A stretch of DNA of 64,000 nucleotides, from the NCBI RefSeq assembly GCF_000373905.1, contig NZ_KB892705.1:4042478-4106477 (forward strand). The letters are read 5' to 3'. Shown here piece after piece: positions 36,179 through 48,662 of this stretch (its first letter is position 1; every line of letters begins with the position of its first letter). The notes under the pieces were generated by a model. It did not search any database and was not told where the DNA came from. It worked only from the letters and a program-made list of their open reading frames with translations. Source of the stretch: Mycobacterium sp. 155. Lineage in GTDB: Bacteria; Actinomycetota; Actinomycetes; Mycobacteriales; Mycobacteriaceae. The translations under genes and the position numbers were made by a program.

Positions 36179-37422
36179 CATGAGATCCGCCGATTCAGTT
36201 GCAGGAACGCGGTGTAGTTCGCGATCACCTCGACATGCCCTGGCGGACACGAGTCGATCGCGGCGACCGTGTCATGCACGAGCGAGTGTTCGACACCGGC
36301 GTAGCCGAGGCGCACCGCGAGATCGGTGCCCCGCTCGCCCGCCGCGACGACGACGCGTGACCGTGCCGTGTCTCCGACAAATTGCTCGAACCGCACATCC
36401 CACAGCCACGACAGATCCTCGCCGTCGGGCACCTGCCCGTTGACCGCGATCACCACCCCGGCGCCCCGTTGGTCGACCATCGACAAGGCCTCTTGCCATC
36501 CGGCGGGGTTCTTGGCCAGCAGGATCCGTGCGGTGTGCGAGCCCACCTGCACGGTGCGGTACCGGCCGGCCACCTCGTCGACGCCGGAGACTGCCGCCAC
36601 CGCGGCAGCGGGGTCGGCACCCAGGGTGACCGCTGCCGCGACGGCCTGGGTGGCGTTGCCGCGGTTGACTGCTCCGGGCAGCGCCAGCGCCATCGGCAGG
36701 ACCAGCCCGTCGGGGCCATAGATGTGGGTGTCGTCGAACCACCACTGCGGGCTGGGGCGCTTGAAGTCGGTTCCGGTGGAGTACCACGCCCGGCTCTCTC
36801 CGCTGTCACGGACGATGATCTCGCCCGACCGCGGGCAGCTGACCGAGTCGCCGGCCCAGCTGCCGCCGGCTGCCACCCACACCACGTTGGGGCTGTCGTA
36901 AGCGGCCGAGGTCATCAGGACGTCATCACAGTTGGCCACGATCACCGCGTCGGGGTGCCGGGACAGGCCGCCCCGCAGCGTGCGTTCGATGTGGTTGATC
37001 TCACCGACCCGGTCCAGCTGGTCTCGGGACAGGTTGAGCAGCACGATCACCGACGGGTCCACCGCATCCGAGACGTGCGGGACGTGCATCTCGTCGACCT
37101 CGAGCGCGGCCAGGTTGGCAGTGCGCGCGCCCGCCAGGGCCGCCACCAGCCCGGCATCCATGTTGGCGCCCTCTGAGTTGCTGGCCACCGGACCCACGGT
37201 GGCCAGCGCAGCCGCGATCATTCGCGTGGTGGTCGACTTGCCGTTGGTGCCGGTCACGACCACAGTGCGACGGCCCTGGCCCAGCTGCCGCAGGATCGTC
37301 CGGTCCAGCGTCATTGCGACCAGGCCGCCGATCATTGCGCCTGCGCCTCGGCCGCTCACCCGCGACGCCCAGCGTGCAGATGCTCCGGCCGCGAGTGCGG
37401 TACGTCCGCGCAGGGTCAGCAT
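36178..37422 (-). CDS. murT: Lipid II isoglutaminyl synthase, Mur-ligase-like subunit MurT
   Basis: Activates the D-Glu carboxylate of lipid II with ATP and amidates it using ammonia from GatD. The 414-residue protein has a Mur ligase centre with P-loop VVVTGTNGKSTTTRMIAAAL and the EVDEMHVPHV and LNLSRDQLDRVGE signatures, and a C-terminal DUF1727 domain ending NYTAFLQLNRR. The zinc-ribbon cysteines of staphylococcal MurT are mostly absent, as in other mycobacteria. It has little intergenic space with gatD. The amidation is essential in many Gram-positives. Corresponds to Rv3712. Confidence 0.92.
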   Translation of the reverse strand: MLTLRGRTALAAGASARWASRVSGRGAGAMIGGLVAMTLDRTILRQLGQGRRTVVVTGTNGKSTTTRMIAAALATVGPVASNSEGANMDAGLVAALAGARTANLAALEVDEMHVPHVSDAVDPSVIVLLNLSRDQLDRVGEINHIERTLRGGLSRHPDAVIVANCDDVLMTSAAYDSPNVVWVAAGGSWAGDSVSCPRSGEIIVRDSGESRAWYSTGTDFKRPSPQWWFDDTHIYGPDGLVLPMALALPGAVNRGNATQAVAAAVTLGADPAAAVAAVSGVDEVAGRYRTVQVGSHTARILLAKNPAGWQEALSMVDQRGAGVVIAVNGQVPDGEDLSWLWDVRFEQFVGDTARSRVVVAAGERGTDLAVRLGYAGVEHSLVHDTVAAIDSCPPGHVEVIANYTAFLQLNRRIS

Positions 37423-37496
37423 TCCGGCGATTTTAGGTGCACGACACGCTGCCCTGCCGACTGAGGTTGTCGGACTTGCGTGCCATCCTGGCGACT

Positions 37497-38510
37497 ATGA
37501 GCACCGCACCGCCATTGACGGCCCGGCCCTCGTGGGGCCGACCGGCAGCTGAGCCGGGCGCGGGCTGGGCCGTCGTCGACGTGGAGACCACGGGATTCCG
37601 GCCTGGGCAGGCACGCATCGTCAGCGTGGCCGCACTGGCGGTCAGCGACGACGGCAATATCGAGCGCAGCGTCGCCACCCTGCTCAATCCCGGTGTCGAT
37701 CCGGGCCCCACCCATGTGCACGGGCTGACTGCGGAGATGTTGGAAGGGCAGCCCTGTTTCGGTGATGTCGTCGACCAACTCGGCGACGTGCTGCGTGGGC
37801 GCACCCTGGTGGCACACAACGTGGGCTTCGACTATGGCTTTCTGACCGCCGAGGCCGAGCTGGTCGGCGCGGAACTCCCAGTCGACAGTGTGATGTGCAC
37901 GGTCGAGCTGGCTCGTCGTCTGGACCTGGGCACCGAGAACCTGCGGTTGGAGACGTTGGCAGCACACTGGGGAGTCAGCCAGGTGCGCCCGCACGATGCG
38001 CTCGACGACGCCCAGGTGCTCGCCCAGATCCTCAAACCCACCCTGGCCCGGGCCCGGGACCGCAAGGTGTGGTTGCCGCTGCGTGAAGTCAGCCGCCGGC
38101 GCTGGCCCAACGGCCAGGTCACCCACGAAGAGTTGCGGCCACTGAAGGTTATGGCGCCACGGCTGCCGTGCCTATACGCCAACCCGGGCGTATACGTGCC
38201 CGGCCGGCCGCTGGTGCAGGGCATGCAGGTGGCATTGTCAGCCGAGGTGGCCCGCACCCACGAAGAGCTGATCGAACGCATTCTGCACGCGGGTCTGGCC
38301 TACGCCGAGGCCGTCGACCAGCAGACCTCGGTAGTGCTGTGCAACGAGCCCGCTCCGGAATCCGGAAAGGGTTACCACGCCAAGGAACTCGGTGTTCCCC
38401 TCGTCACCGATGACGACTTCATGAATATGTTGGACGACGTGATCGGCGGCGCCATGGTCGAAGAGTTCTCTGACACCGCCCCGGTGGGCGACCAGTTCAC
38501 CTTGTTCTGA
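37497..38510 (+). CDS. DEDDh 3'-5' exonuclease (DnaQ-like, Rv3711c type)
   Basis: A 337-residue exonuclease. Catalytic DEDDh residues are visible: Asp and Glu in VVDVETTGF, Asp in HNVGFDYGFL, His and Asp in RPHDALDDAQVL. A C-terminal half (about 190-337) has a BRCT-like region and no motif I recognise otherwise. ATG 37497 begins just before the conserved exonuclease core. It is annotated as the DNA polymerase III epsilon subunit in many genomes; mycobacteria are known to proofread with the PHP domain of DnaE1, so a different repair role is likely. It diverges from murT with a 74-base gap. Corresponds to Rv3711c. Confidence 0.85.
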   Translation: MSTAPPLTARPSWGRPAAEPGAGWAVVDVETTGFRPGQARIVSVAALAVSDDGNIERSVATLLNPGVDPGPTHVHGLTAEMLEGQPCFGDVVDQLGDVLRGRTLVAHNVGFDYGFLTAEAELVGAELPVDSVMCTVELARRLDLGTENLRLETLAAHWGVSQVRPHDALDDAQVLAQILKPTLARARDRKVWLPLREVSRRRWPNGQVTHEELRPLKVMAPRLPCLYANPGVYVPGRPLVQGMQVALSAEVARTHEELIERILHAGLAYAEAVDQQTSVVLCNEPAPESGKGYHAKELGVPLVTDDDFMNMLDDVIGGAMVEEFSDTAPVGDQFTLF

Positions 38511-38530
38511 TCACCCACCGGTCCTGACAG

Positions 38531-38917
38531 TCAGCGGAGTGCCTTGGCCTTCAACATCTCGTACTCGTCGGCGGTGATGGTGCCTGCATCGAGCAGGGCC
38601 TTCGCATCGGCGATCTCATCTGCCGGTGTACGCCTGGCGGCCTCACGGATGTAGGCGTCGGTCTCCTGTTTGGCAGCCGCGGCGGCGGTGGCGGAGCGCT
38701 GGGCCATCCCCTTACCGCGCGCAATCAGATATATGAATGCGGTAAGCCACGGGAAGATGATCAGGAAGATCACCCAGATCGCCTTAACCCAGCCGGAGGT
38801 CTGATGGTCACGCCAGAGCAGGTCGCCGAGAATCTGGAACAGCACGAGCAAGTAAGCGATCCAGGCGAAGATGATCAGGAAGTGCCAGAGAAAATCCCAC
38901 GTCGATCCCCAGTCCAC
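38531..38917 (-). CDS. PLD_N/SHOCT-domain membrane protein
   Basis: A 128-residue protein with two membrane helices (about 10-32 and 44-66) carrying a phospholipase D nuclease N-terminal (PLDc_N) signature, TSGWVKAIWVIFLIIFPWLT. A C-terminal SHOCT-type motif follows (DEIADAKALLDAGTITADEYEMLKAKAL). Such short-C-terminal domains often mediate oligomerisation. No enzymatic residues are present. It is convergent with the exonuclease gene with a 20-base gap. Function unknown. Confidence 0.8.
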   Translation of the reverse strand: MDWGSTWDFLWHFLIIFAWIAYLLVLFQILGDLLWRDHQTSGWVKAIWVIFLIIFPWLTAFIYLIARGKGMAQRSATAAAAAKQETDAYIREAARRTPADEIADAKALLDAGTITADEYEMLKAKALR

Positions 38918-38967
38918 GGGTTACTCCTTGAGTTGTTGGATGCGTAGCTGATCTACGCGTCCGTCAG

Positions 38968-39034
38968 TTAACCACGTGGGGCACGGTTCACGACGGCAAC
39001 GGTGGCCTGACGTGATGCAGTCGTGATCGACGTC
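38968..39034 (-). pseudogene. Displaced second copy of the leuA 3' end
   Basis: On the minus strand this segment encodes TSITTASRQATVAVVNRAPRG followed by TAA. It aligns without gaps to the last 21 residues of LeuA ([21 protein letters not shown]) with 15 identities, and its first 23 bases match leuA at 22 positions. It lies just beyond the stop of the frameshifted gene, so that gene is bracketed by two leuA ends. There is no leuA body here. Confidence 0.65.
39012..39034. repeat. 23-bp direct repeat, distal copy
   Basis: GTGATGCAG followed by TCGTGATCGACGTC; differs at one base from 39789-39811 inside the leuA 3' end. Confidence 0.75.
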
Positions 39035-39610
39035 ACGGAGTGCCGTAGCGGCGCAGCCACTGCCGCAGGATGACCGCAAGACCCGTGCTCCCGGTGTCGA
39101 ACAGACCGAAGTCGATGTCAGAAGGCATGCGCTGTGGTCGGTGGCCGGGCCGGAACTTCACCCGCAGTCGGGTGGCGGTGCCGCCCAGCAACAGCGGCAC
39201 CTCGACCGCGTGCACGCTCTCGACGTCCGCCCACGCCCATCTGTCGCGACCGAATTCAAAACCCTTGCTGTGCAATCGAAGTCCAGGTCGAAGGAGGATA
39301 CGGGCACGGCGATATGCGGCATGGCCGGTCCATCCGGCCAGAAACAGCAGGAGCACCGCGAGGCCGACCGTGAGCGAGGTGGAAGTGTCGGGGAGCGGTC
39401 CAGCAGCACCAGCGGAAAGTTGAGCACTATCACGACAAAGACCAACACCGGGCCTGCTGCGCCGGCCGCCGCCTGACCCCGCCGAACCGGAAGTATGAGT
39501 TCGTCGGCGTCTGGTGCGCCGCAGAGTTCCGGGCGGATCTCGTGGCCGAGCGCCAGGAAGTTCAGGTCCGCGTCGAGGTTGCGCCACGCGTCGGCTTCGA
39601 GCGGGTGCAC
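39033..39610 (-). pseudogene. Frameshifted hypothetical membrane protein
   Basis: Two overlapping minus-strand frames make one sensible protein. The first starts at GTG 39610 (VHPLEADAWRNLDADLNF) and runs through a membrane segment (GPVLVFVVIVLNFPLVLLD). The second continues in another frame (DTSTSLTVGLAVLLLFLAGW, a second membrane segment) to a PH-like C-terminal half (GFEFGRDRWAWADVESVHAV). The switch falls at a run of four C (plus-strand 39390-39393); one extra C would restore the frame. Function unknown. A sequencing error in the homopolymer is the main alternative to real decay. The stop overlaps the duplicated leuA end. Confidence 0.65.
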
Positions 39611-39744
39611 CTCGATAGCGGGGTGCGGCGCCCATCGTCACGAACACCGCGCAGCCGACCAATCGGAATGTCAGATTGGTCGGCACCGCAGGCAAGACCA
39701 ACTCGTCCACTGGCGGGCCAGAACGAGGTCGGATGTGGCCCGGG

Positions 39745-41838
<2,094 letters not shown>

Positions 41839-42486
41839 TCAGACCTGCGAATCCGGGAACGCGATGACCGACAGGAACTGGATCGGCAGCTCGACCAGAT
41901 CGACAGGTCCGTGCGCGCCTTCGCCGTCGATCTGCAGTGCGTCGCCGGGGTACATCCGGTACACCGAGCGGCTGTGGCCGTAATCCATCACGCCTTCGAG
42001 CATGTAAATGAACTCGGTGCCCGGATGCTGGAACAACGGGTAGGTCTGGCTCTTCTCGGTCAACGTCACGTGCAGGCACTCGAGCCGTTTGTGCTCCCCG
42101 CGCAACGAGCTCAGCAACTGGTATTTGTGGCCGGCGCGGGTGCCCTCACGCACGATCTGCGCACCCGTGCCTGCCTTGACGAACGCGGCCGGACGTTCCA
42201 CGTCCGCACCCCGGAACAAGCTCGTCACCGGAACGTCCAGGCCCTTCGCCAACAACGTCAGGGTGGAGAGGCTGCACGACGTTTGGGCGTTCTCGATCTT
42301 GGACAGCATGGCCTTGGATATACCGACCCGGGTAGCCATGTCGGCGACCGTCAGGCCGTGCTGCTGACGGAGCTGACGCACATTGCGCCCGATCGCGGCC
42401 TCGACCTCCAGCTCGTCGGTCGAGGCGTGCGGATCGCGGTCACGCGCTGTGCCGGACTGGTTGCGGAGTAGCGGAATGTCGCTCAT
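41839..42486 (-). CDS. XRE-family regulator with cupin domain
   Basis: A 215-residue transcription factor: helix-turn-helix at about 30-85 (LTVADMATRVGISKAMLSKIEN) followed by a cupin_2 domain at about 130-205 (FQHPGTEFIYMLEGVMDYGH). This PuuR/SutR-like layout usually senses a small molecule or metal with the cupin. ATG 42486 has GGGGGA seven bases upstream. It diverges from ask with a 349-base gap. Its target is unknown; the gene may be self-regulated or act on the aspartate-pathway operon, which is only suggested by position. Confidence 0.83.
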   Translation of the reverse strand: MSDIPLLRNQSGTARDRDPHASTDELEVEAAIGRNVRQLRQQHGLTVADMATRVGISKAMLSKIENAQTSCSLSTLTLLAKGLDVPVTSLFRGADVERPAAFVKAGTGAQIVREGTRAGHKYQLLSSLRGEHKRLECLHVTLTEKSQTYPLFQHPGTEFIYMLEGVMDYGHSRSVYRMYPGDALQIDGEGAHGPVDLVELPIQFLSVIAFPDSQV

Positions 42487-42835
42487 TTGCCGTCCCCCGA
42501 ATCCAGCTCGTGCCCGCCACGGAACCCGCGCCATGGCGGCTGCTTCGATGGTAATCGTGACCAGGCTCTGGGGTTCCGGATAGCACACGCGGGCCTTCCC
42601 GAAGGGCCGCGTGACGGTGTGGCCGTACGGCATCGCGACCTTTGACGAATCGAACATCTCCTCAACTGTCTACGCCGGAGATGCCAACGGGCAGTTCCAA
42701 CCTGCGGAACCGTTCAGCTTCTTGGCTGTACCCTGAGCGCCCCACCAGAGGGTGCTCCGCCCGGGGGAGGAAAACCAGCTGCGCGTCTCCCTTATCCTTG
42801 ATGCGACTCATTCCCGCATTTTCGAAGGGCAGACA
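42487..42835. other. 349-base divergent intergenic region upstream of ask
   Basis: No gene seen. TACCCT at 42729-42734 fits a -10 for ask, giving a leader of about 95 bases. The ask frame stays open back to GTG 42752 ([16 protein letters not shown]), but the 421-residue length of the M. tuberculosis protein and a GAAGGG site favour GTG 42836. I could not recognise a lysine riboswitch or T-box. Confidence 0.5.
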
Positions 42836-45149
<2,314 letters not shown>

Positions 45150-45157
45150 CCAGCGGG

Positions 45158-46291
45158 GTGTCCACAGCGCTCCGGTTCGCCGCGGCGGCGGTGATCGCCG
45201 CTGCGGTGTGGCAGGCGCCCTCGGCCCATGCCGATCCGCCCTCGCCCTCCTCTGATCCGGTGCTGCCGCCACTGGCTCCCGGTCAGGTGCAGCGGATCGG
45301 TCCCGCAGCCGGAACAGGAACGCCCACGGGGGATTACGGCATCGGGGCGACCGATCTGTGTGAGTTCATGGAATTCCCCAGCCGCGTGCTGCAGGTGTGC
45401 GGTGACAGCTTCGCCGGCCAGGCCGTGGGTTTCGGTGGTTGGTACTCACCCGTCGCGTTGCATGTGGACCCGGATTCGGTCGACGACCCCACGGGGGTCC
45501 GCTACGACGGCGTCACCGGCGGCGGCGTCGGCAAGCCGCTGCTCGCCGACAAGACGCCGCCGGGCAGTTCTCAGTTGCCGGCCGGTGTGGTCTCGATCAA
45601 CCGGGACAACTACCTGATGGTGAGCACCACGCACAACCTCGTGCCGCAGAACTCCAGACTGGTGAAAGCCGATGCCTCACAGGGGAATTGGCCTACCGTA
45701 CCCGGTTCAGTGCGGCCCGCGAGCTATCAGGGCGGCGGGCAGTCGCAGATCAGCGGCTACTACGACCCCGTCCCGACACCCGAGTCGCAGACCGGCTGGG
45801 TGTACATCGTGGCCAACAACTTCGACCGCAGCGGACCGGTGTTCCTGTACCGGTCCACACCGCAGACGTTCACCGACCGGGCCGGCTGGCAGGGCTGGTC
45901 GCCCAAAGGCGGCTGGGGCAAGCCGCCGACCGCGCTGTGGCCCGACCGGATCGGCGAGATGAGCATCAGGCAGATCGACGGCAAGCCCGTGCTGTCGTAC
46001 TTCAACGCCAGCACCGGCAACATGGAGGTGCGGGTCGCCTACGACCCGACCGGCCTCGGTACGGCACCTGTGACCACGGTGGTGTTCGGAGGCGGTGACT
46101 GGCCGGACCCCGCAGACGCGTTACCGCCGCCGGAGGACAACCGGCTGGCCCAGCCGTATGGGGGCTACATTTCGCCGGGATCGACGCTCGACGAGGTGCG
46201 GGTGTTCATCAGCCAGTGGAACACCACCCCAGGCGGCGGCGCGCCGTACCGCGTCATCCAGTACGCCGTGAACCCGATAAAGCCCTGGTGA
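45158..46291 (+). CDS. Secreted DUF4185 protein (GH183-type endo-arabinanase family)
   Basis: A 377-residue exported protein: signal peptide (RFAAAAVIAAAVWQAPSAHA) then a single beta-propeller-like DUF4185 domain to the end. Motifs seen: DLCEFMEFPSRVLQVCGDSF (two Cys), VSINRDNYLMVSTTHN and WGKPPTALWPDRIGEMSIRQ. DUF4185 includes enzymes assigned to GH183 that cut D-arabinan of arabinogalactan and lipoarabinomannan; Rv3707c is the synteny match in M. tuberculosis. The active-site acid residues cannot be assigned by eye. It starts nine bases after asd at GTG 45158 and might be co-transcribed. Confidence 0.78.
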   Translation: MSTALRFAAAAVIAAAVWQAPSAHADPPSPSSDPVLPPLAPGQVQRIGPAAGTGTPTGDYGIGATDLCEFMEFPSRVLQVCGDSFAGQAVGFGGWYSPVALHVDPDSVDDPTGVRYDGVTGGGVGKPLLADKTPPGSSQLPAGVVSINRDNYLMVSTTHNLVPQNSRLVKADASQGNWPTVPGSVRPASYQGGGQSQISGYYDPVPTPESQTGWVYIVANNFDRSGPVFLYRSTPQTFTDRAGWQGWSPKGGWGKPPTALWPDRIGEMSIRQIDGKPVLSYFNASTGNMEVRVAYDPTGLGTAPVTTVVFGGGDWPDPADALPPPEDNRLAQPYGGYISPGSTLDEVRVFISQWNTTPGGGAPYRVIQYAVNPIKPW

Positions 46292-46357
46292 GCATTCACA
46301 GCCAATTCATAGCCGATTCATGATCGGCGCTTCGATGACACTCGCAATCTGGGTTGC

Positions 46358-46771
46358 ATGACTGATACATCTTCCGAACCCACTGGCCCTGTCGTCACCT
46401 CCGAGCCGCCCGCCGCGCCCGCACCGGCAGCCGCCTACGGGGAGCCCCGCAAGCAGAGCCGTCTCACCCAGGCGGTGGCCTGGGTCGGCATCGTCGCGGG
46501 CACAGTTTTCATCGTTGCTGTCGTGTTCGGCACCGGATTCTTGCTCGGTGTCCACTCGGGCGGCGGTCATCATCGCTACGGCGGCGGTGGCTGGGAGCGT
46601 CCCGGAATGATGTTCCACCACCGCGGTGGTCCGCCGATGGCCCCGTGGGGCCAGGGCGGTCCCGGTTGGCAGGGTGGTCCGAACGGTCCCGGTTTCGGTC
46701 CGGGCGGTCCGGGTTTCGGCCCGGGTGGCCCGGGTGGGCAGGGCGGTGCTCCGACAACAGCTCCCCGCTGA
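46358..46771 (+). CDS. Pro/Gly-rich single-pass membrane protein (Rv3706c-like)
   Basis: A 137-residue protein. A Pro/Ala-rich N-terminal part (1-33) precedes one membrane helix (about 39-64, VAWVGIVAGTVFIVAVVFGT) and an extracytoplasmic tail of Gly/Pro-rich repeats (GPGF, GGPGW) with His and Met residues (GGHHRYGGGGW, MMFHHRGG). The tail repeats come from tandem GGTCCGGGT-like codons. No enzymatic motif. In M. tuberculosis a similar proline-rich protein stands at this place. Confidence 0.75.
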   Translation: MTDTSSEPTGPVVTSEPPAAPAPAAAYGEPRKQSRLTQAVAWVGIVAGTVFIVAVVFGTGFLLGVHSGGGHHRYGGGGWERPGMMFHHRGGPPMAPWGQGGPGWQGGPNGPGFGPGGPGFGPGGPGGQGGAPTTAPR

Positions 46772-46817
46772 GCACCGGTAGTCTTGACCGATTCCAGGAA
46801 AGACGCATACTGGGGCG

Positions 46818-47258
46818 GTGACTCCGGTTCGTGACGACGACCCCAGGGCCCGCTTGCGGGCCGTGGGGCTTCGGGTCACCGCACCGAGGGTCGCGGTGTT
46901 GGAGGCACTCGCTGCCGAGCCGCACGCCACCGCAGACGATGTTGCCGTCCGGGTTCGGAAAACCCTGGGATCGGTCTCCACCCAGGCCGTCTACGACGTG
47001 CTCCGGGCCTGTGTCAGCGCCGGTCTGATCCGCAAGATAGAGCCGGCCGGCTCGTCCGCCCGCTACGAGACCAGGGCCGGCGACAACCATCACCACCTGG
47101 TATGCCGAGTCTGTGGCTTGGTGGTCGACGTCGAATGTGTCATCGGGCCCGCACCCTGTCTCGAGCTCTCGGACGTCGGCGGCTTCGTCGTCGATGAAGC
47201 CGAGGTGGTGTTCTGGGGTGTCTGCCCCGATTGCCAGACGCACCGCAATACCACGTAG
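46818..47258 (+). CDS. Fur-family transcriptional regulator
   Basis: A 146-residue winged-helix regulator of the Fur family. It has the DNA-recognition helix (STQAVYDVLRACVSAGLI), the metal-binding HHHLVCRVCG cluster and a second CPDC site near the C-terminus for structural zinc. The dimerisation domain is complete. It most resembles FurA-type peroxide/iron sensors, but katG, the usual partner of furA, is not here; a lipoprotein gene follows. GTG start after GGGGCG. Not expected at this site in M. tuberculosis (my recollection), so it may be a regional addition. Confidence 0.83.
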   Translation: MTPVRDDDPRARLRAVGLRVTAPRVAVLEALAAEPHATADDVAVRVRKTLGSVSTQAVYDVLRACVSAGLIRKIEPAGSSARYETRAGDNHHHLVCRVCGLVVDVECVIGPAPCLELSDVGGFVVDEAEVVFWGVCPDCQTHRNTT

Positions 47259-47357
47259 ACCGCATCTGCAGCCCCGACGTCCCGGCTACCACATCAGGTG
47301 GCCGGGACGTCTGATTTTCTGGGTGTGTCGGCACGAAACGTGAGATTGTGCCTAACC

Positions 47358-47873
47358 ATGACGCGCAATCCGGTCTTGGTTGCCGTGCTGATCGCCGTCC
47401 TGGCATTTGCGGTCGGCTGTGGCACTGCGCAACCGGAACGCAACGCGGCCATGATCTTCGCCGTCGGCGACTGCGTCAGCTTCCCGGCCGACACCCCGTC
47501 GGCACCAGAGGTCGCGCGCGCCACCAAGGTGGCCTGTAGCGCTGACCCGAGCTACACCGTCGGGGCTGTCGCCGACGCCGCGGGCAGCTGCCCGAGCGAC
47601 GAGTACCAGCATCTACCCGCCAAACTGGCCGATCCGTCGACGGCCCGGCTGTGCTTGGTGCCCAATCTCGTGACCTATCACTGCTACGAACTCGGCATGC
47701 CCGCCGGCGTGATGGGACTGGCCGACTGCACCTCACGCGGCAACGGCGTGCTGGTGCAGGTGACACAGCGGCTCGACGTCCGTGATGGCTCGACCTGCCC
47801 GAAAGCCAGCGGCGAGTACGCCTGGCGGTATCCGTCTCCGGCTCGGACCTACTGCACCCGCACGCTGTACTGA
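47358..47873 (+). CDS. Small cysteine-rich lipoprotein (Rv3705A-like)
   Basis: A 171-residue exported protein with a lipobox (LAFAVGC) after MTRNPVLVAVLIAVLAF. The mature part contains eight cysteines in pairs (GDCVSFP, VACSADP, GSCPSD, RLCLVP, YHCYELG, ADCTSRG, STCPKAS, TYCTRTL), so several disulfides are likely. ATG 47358 is chosen over GTG 47298 because it begins the signal peptide. It lies 17 bases before the next secreted protein and may be co-transcribed with it. Function unknown. Confidence 0.72.
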   Translation: MTRNPVLVAVLIAVLAFAVGCGTAQPERNAAMIFAVGDCVSFPADTPSAPEVARATKVACSADPSYTVGAVADAAGSCPSDEYQHLPAKLADPSTARLCLVPNLVTYHCYELGMPAGVMGLADCTSRGNGVLVQVTQRLDVRDGSTCPKASGEYAWRYPSPARTYCTRTLY

Positions 47874-47890
47874 CTGGCATGATCGAGTGA

Positions 47891-48532
47891 ATGCGCGCTC
47901 TGACTGTGGGGCTCGGGGTGGCCGGTCTGGCGTTGGTCCTGTCGGCACCGGCCGGTGCACGTCCGTCGGACCCGGGTGTGGTGTCCTATGCGGTTCTGCC
48001 GAAGGGTTCGGTCGGTAACGTCGTCGGCGCCCCGATGACCTGGGCTTCCGACTCCACGGTTCCGATCCAGTCGTTCTGGGTCGACGACCCGGTGTGCAAC
48101 AACTGGGCTGACATCGGACTGCCCGAGGTCTACAACGACCCCGATCTGGCGTCGTTCAACAGTGCCACGACCCAGACTTCGGCCAACGACGACAGCCACT
48201 ACGTCAAACAGGCTGTCGGGGTGTTCGCCACCACCGACGCCGCGGACCGGGCGTTCCACCGGGTGGTCGACCGCACCCAGGGTTGTTCGGGGCTGACCAG
48301 CGCGATGCACCTGGACAACTTCGTCACCCAGGTGTGGACTTTTACCGGCGGCCCAGCCGGTCCGACGGACGCGGACTGGGTGAAACAGGAGGCCGATACC
48401 GATCGGCGATGTTTCACCACCACACGTAAACGGGAAAACGTGCTCTTACAAGCCAAAGTGTGTCAGTCCGGCAATGGTGGCCCGGCCGTCAACGTACTAG
48501 CCGGCGCCATGCAGAACTCGCTCGGGCAATAA
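47891..48532 (+). CDS. Secreted PknH-like sensor-domain protein (Rv3705c-like)
   Basis: A 213-residue exported protein: signal peptide LTVGLGVAGLALVLSAPAGA then one PknH_C-type extracellular sensor domain, whose four-cysteine pattern (DDPVCNNW, TQGCSGLT, DRRCFTTT, KVCQSGN) makes two disulfides. This domain also forms the outside part of the kinase PknH and of many secreted mycobacterial proteins. No kinase part is attached. It is immediately upstream of the ergothioneine operon. Ligand unknown. Confidence 0.8.
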   Translation: MRALTVGLGVAGLALVLSAPAGARPSDPGVVSYAVLPKGSVGNVVGAPMTWASDSTVPIQSFWVDDPVCNNWADIGLPEVYNDPDLASFNSATTQTSANDDSHYVKQAVGVFATTDAADRAFHRVVDRTQGCSGLTSAMHLDNFVTQVWTFTGGPAGPTDADWVKQEADTDRRCFTTTRKRENVLLQAKVCQSGNGGPAVNVLAGAMQNSLGQ

Positions 48533-48662
48533 CTGCGGCACAGAGTTCGGTTACCGGGCACGAACGCGTAATCCGTCCAGAGGGCGATTTGTCGGTCCCA
48601 TCTGGAAGATGGAAACAACCAGACGGTCCGACACCGGTAAGGACCGGGAGGGGTTTGTTGCC

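Noticed and set aside
39611..39710. Possible N-terminal extension of the frameshifted gene (MDELVLPAVP)
   Set aside because: It would need a second frameshift; a GTG start at 39610 explains the frame more simply.
42752..42835. In-frame N-terminal extension of ask from GTG 42752
   Set aside because: The start at 42836 gives the known 421-residue length and begins the KYGGSS motif; the extension has no family match.
46640..46745. GGTCCGGG repeats resembling a minisatellite
   Set aside because: They encode Gly/Pro repeats of a surface-type membrane protein; treated as coding low complexity, not a separate element.
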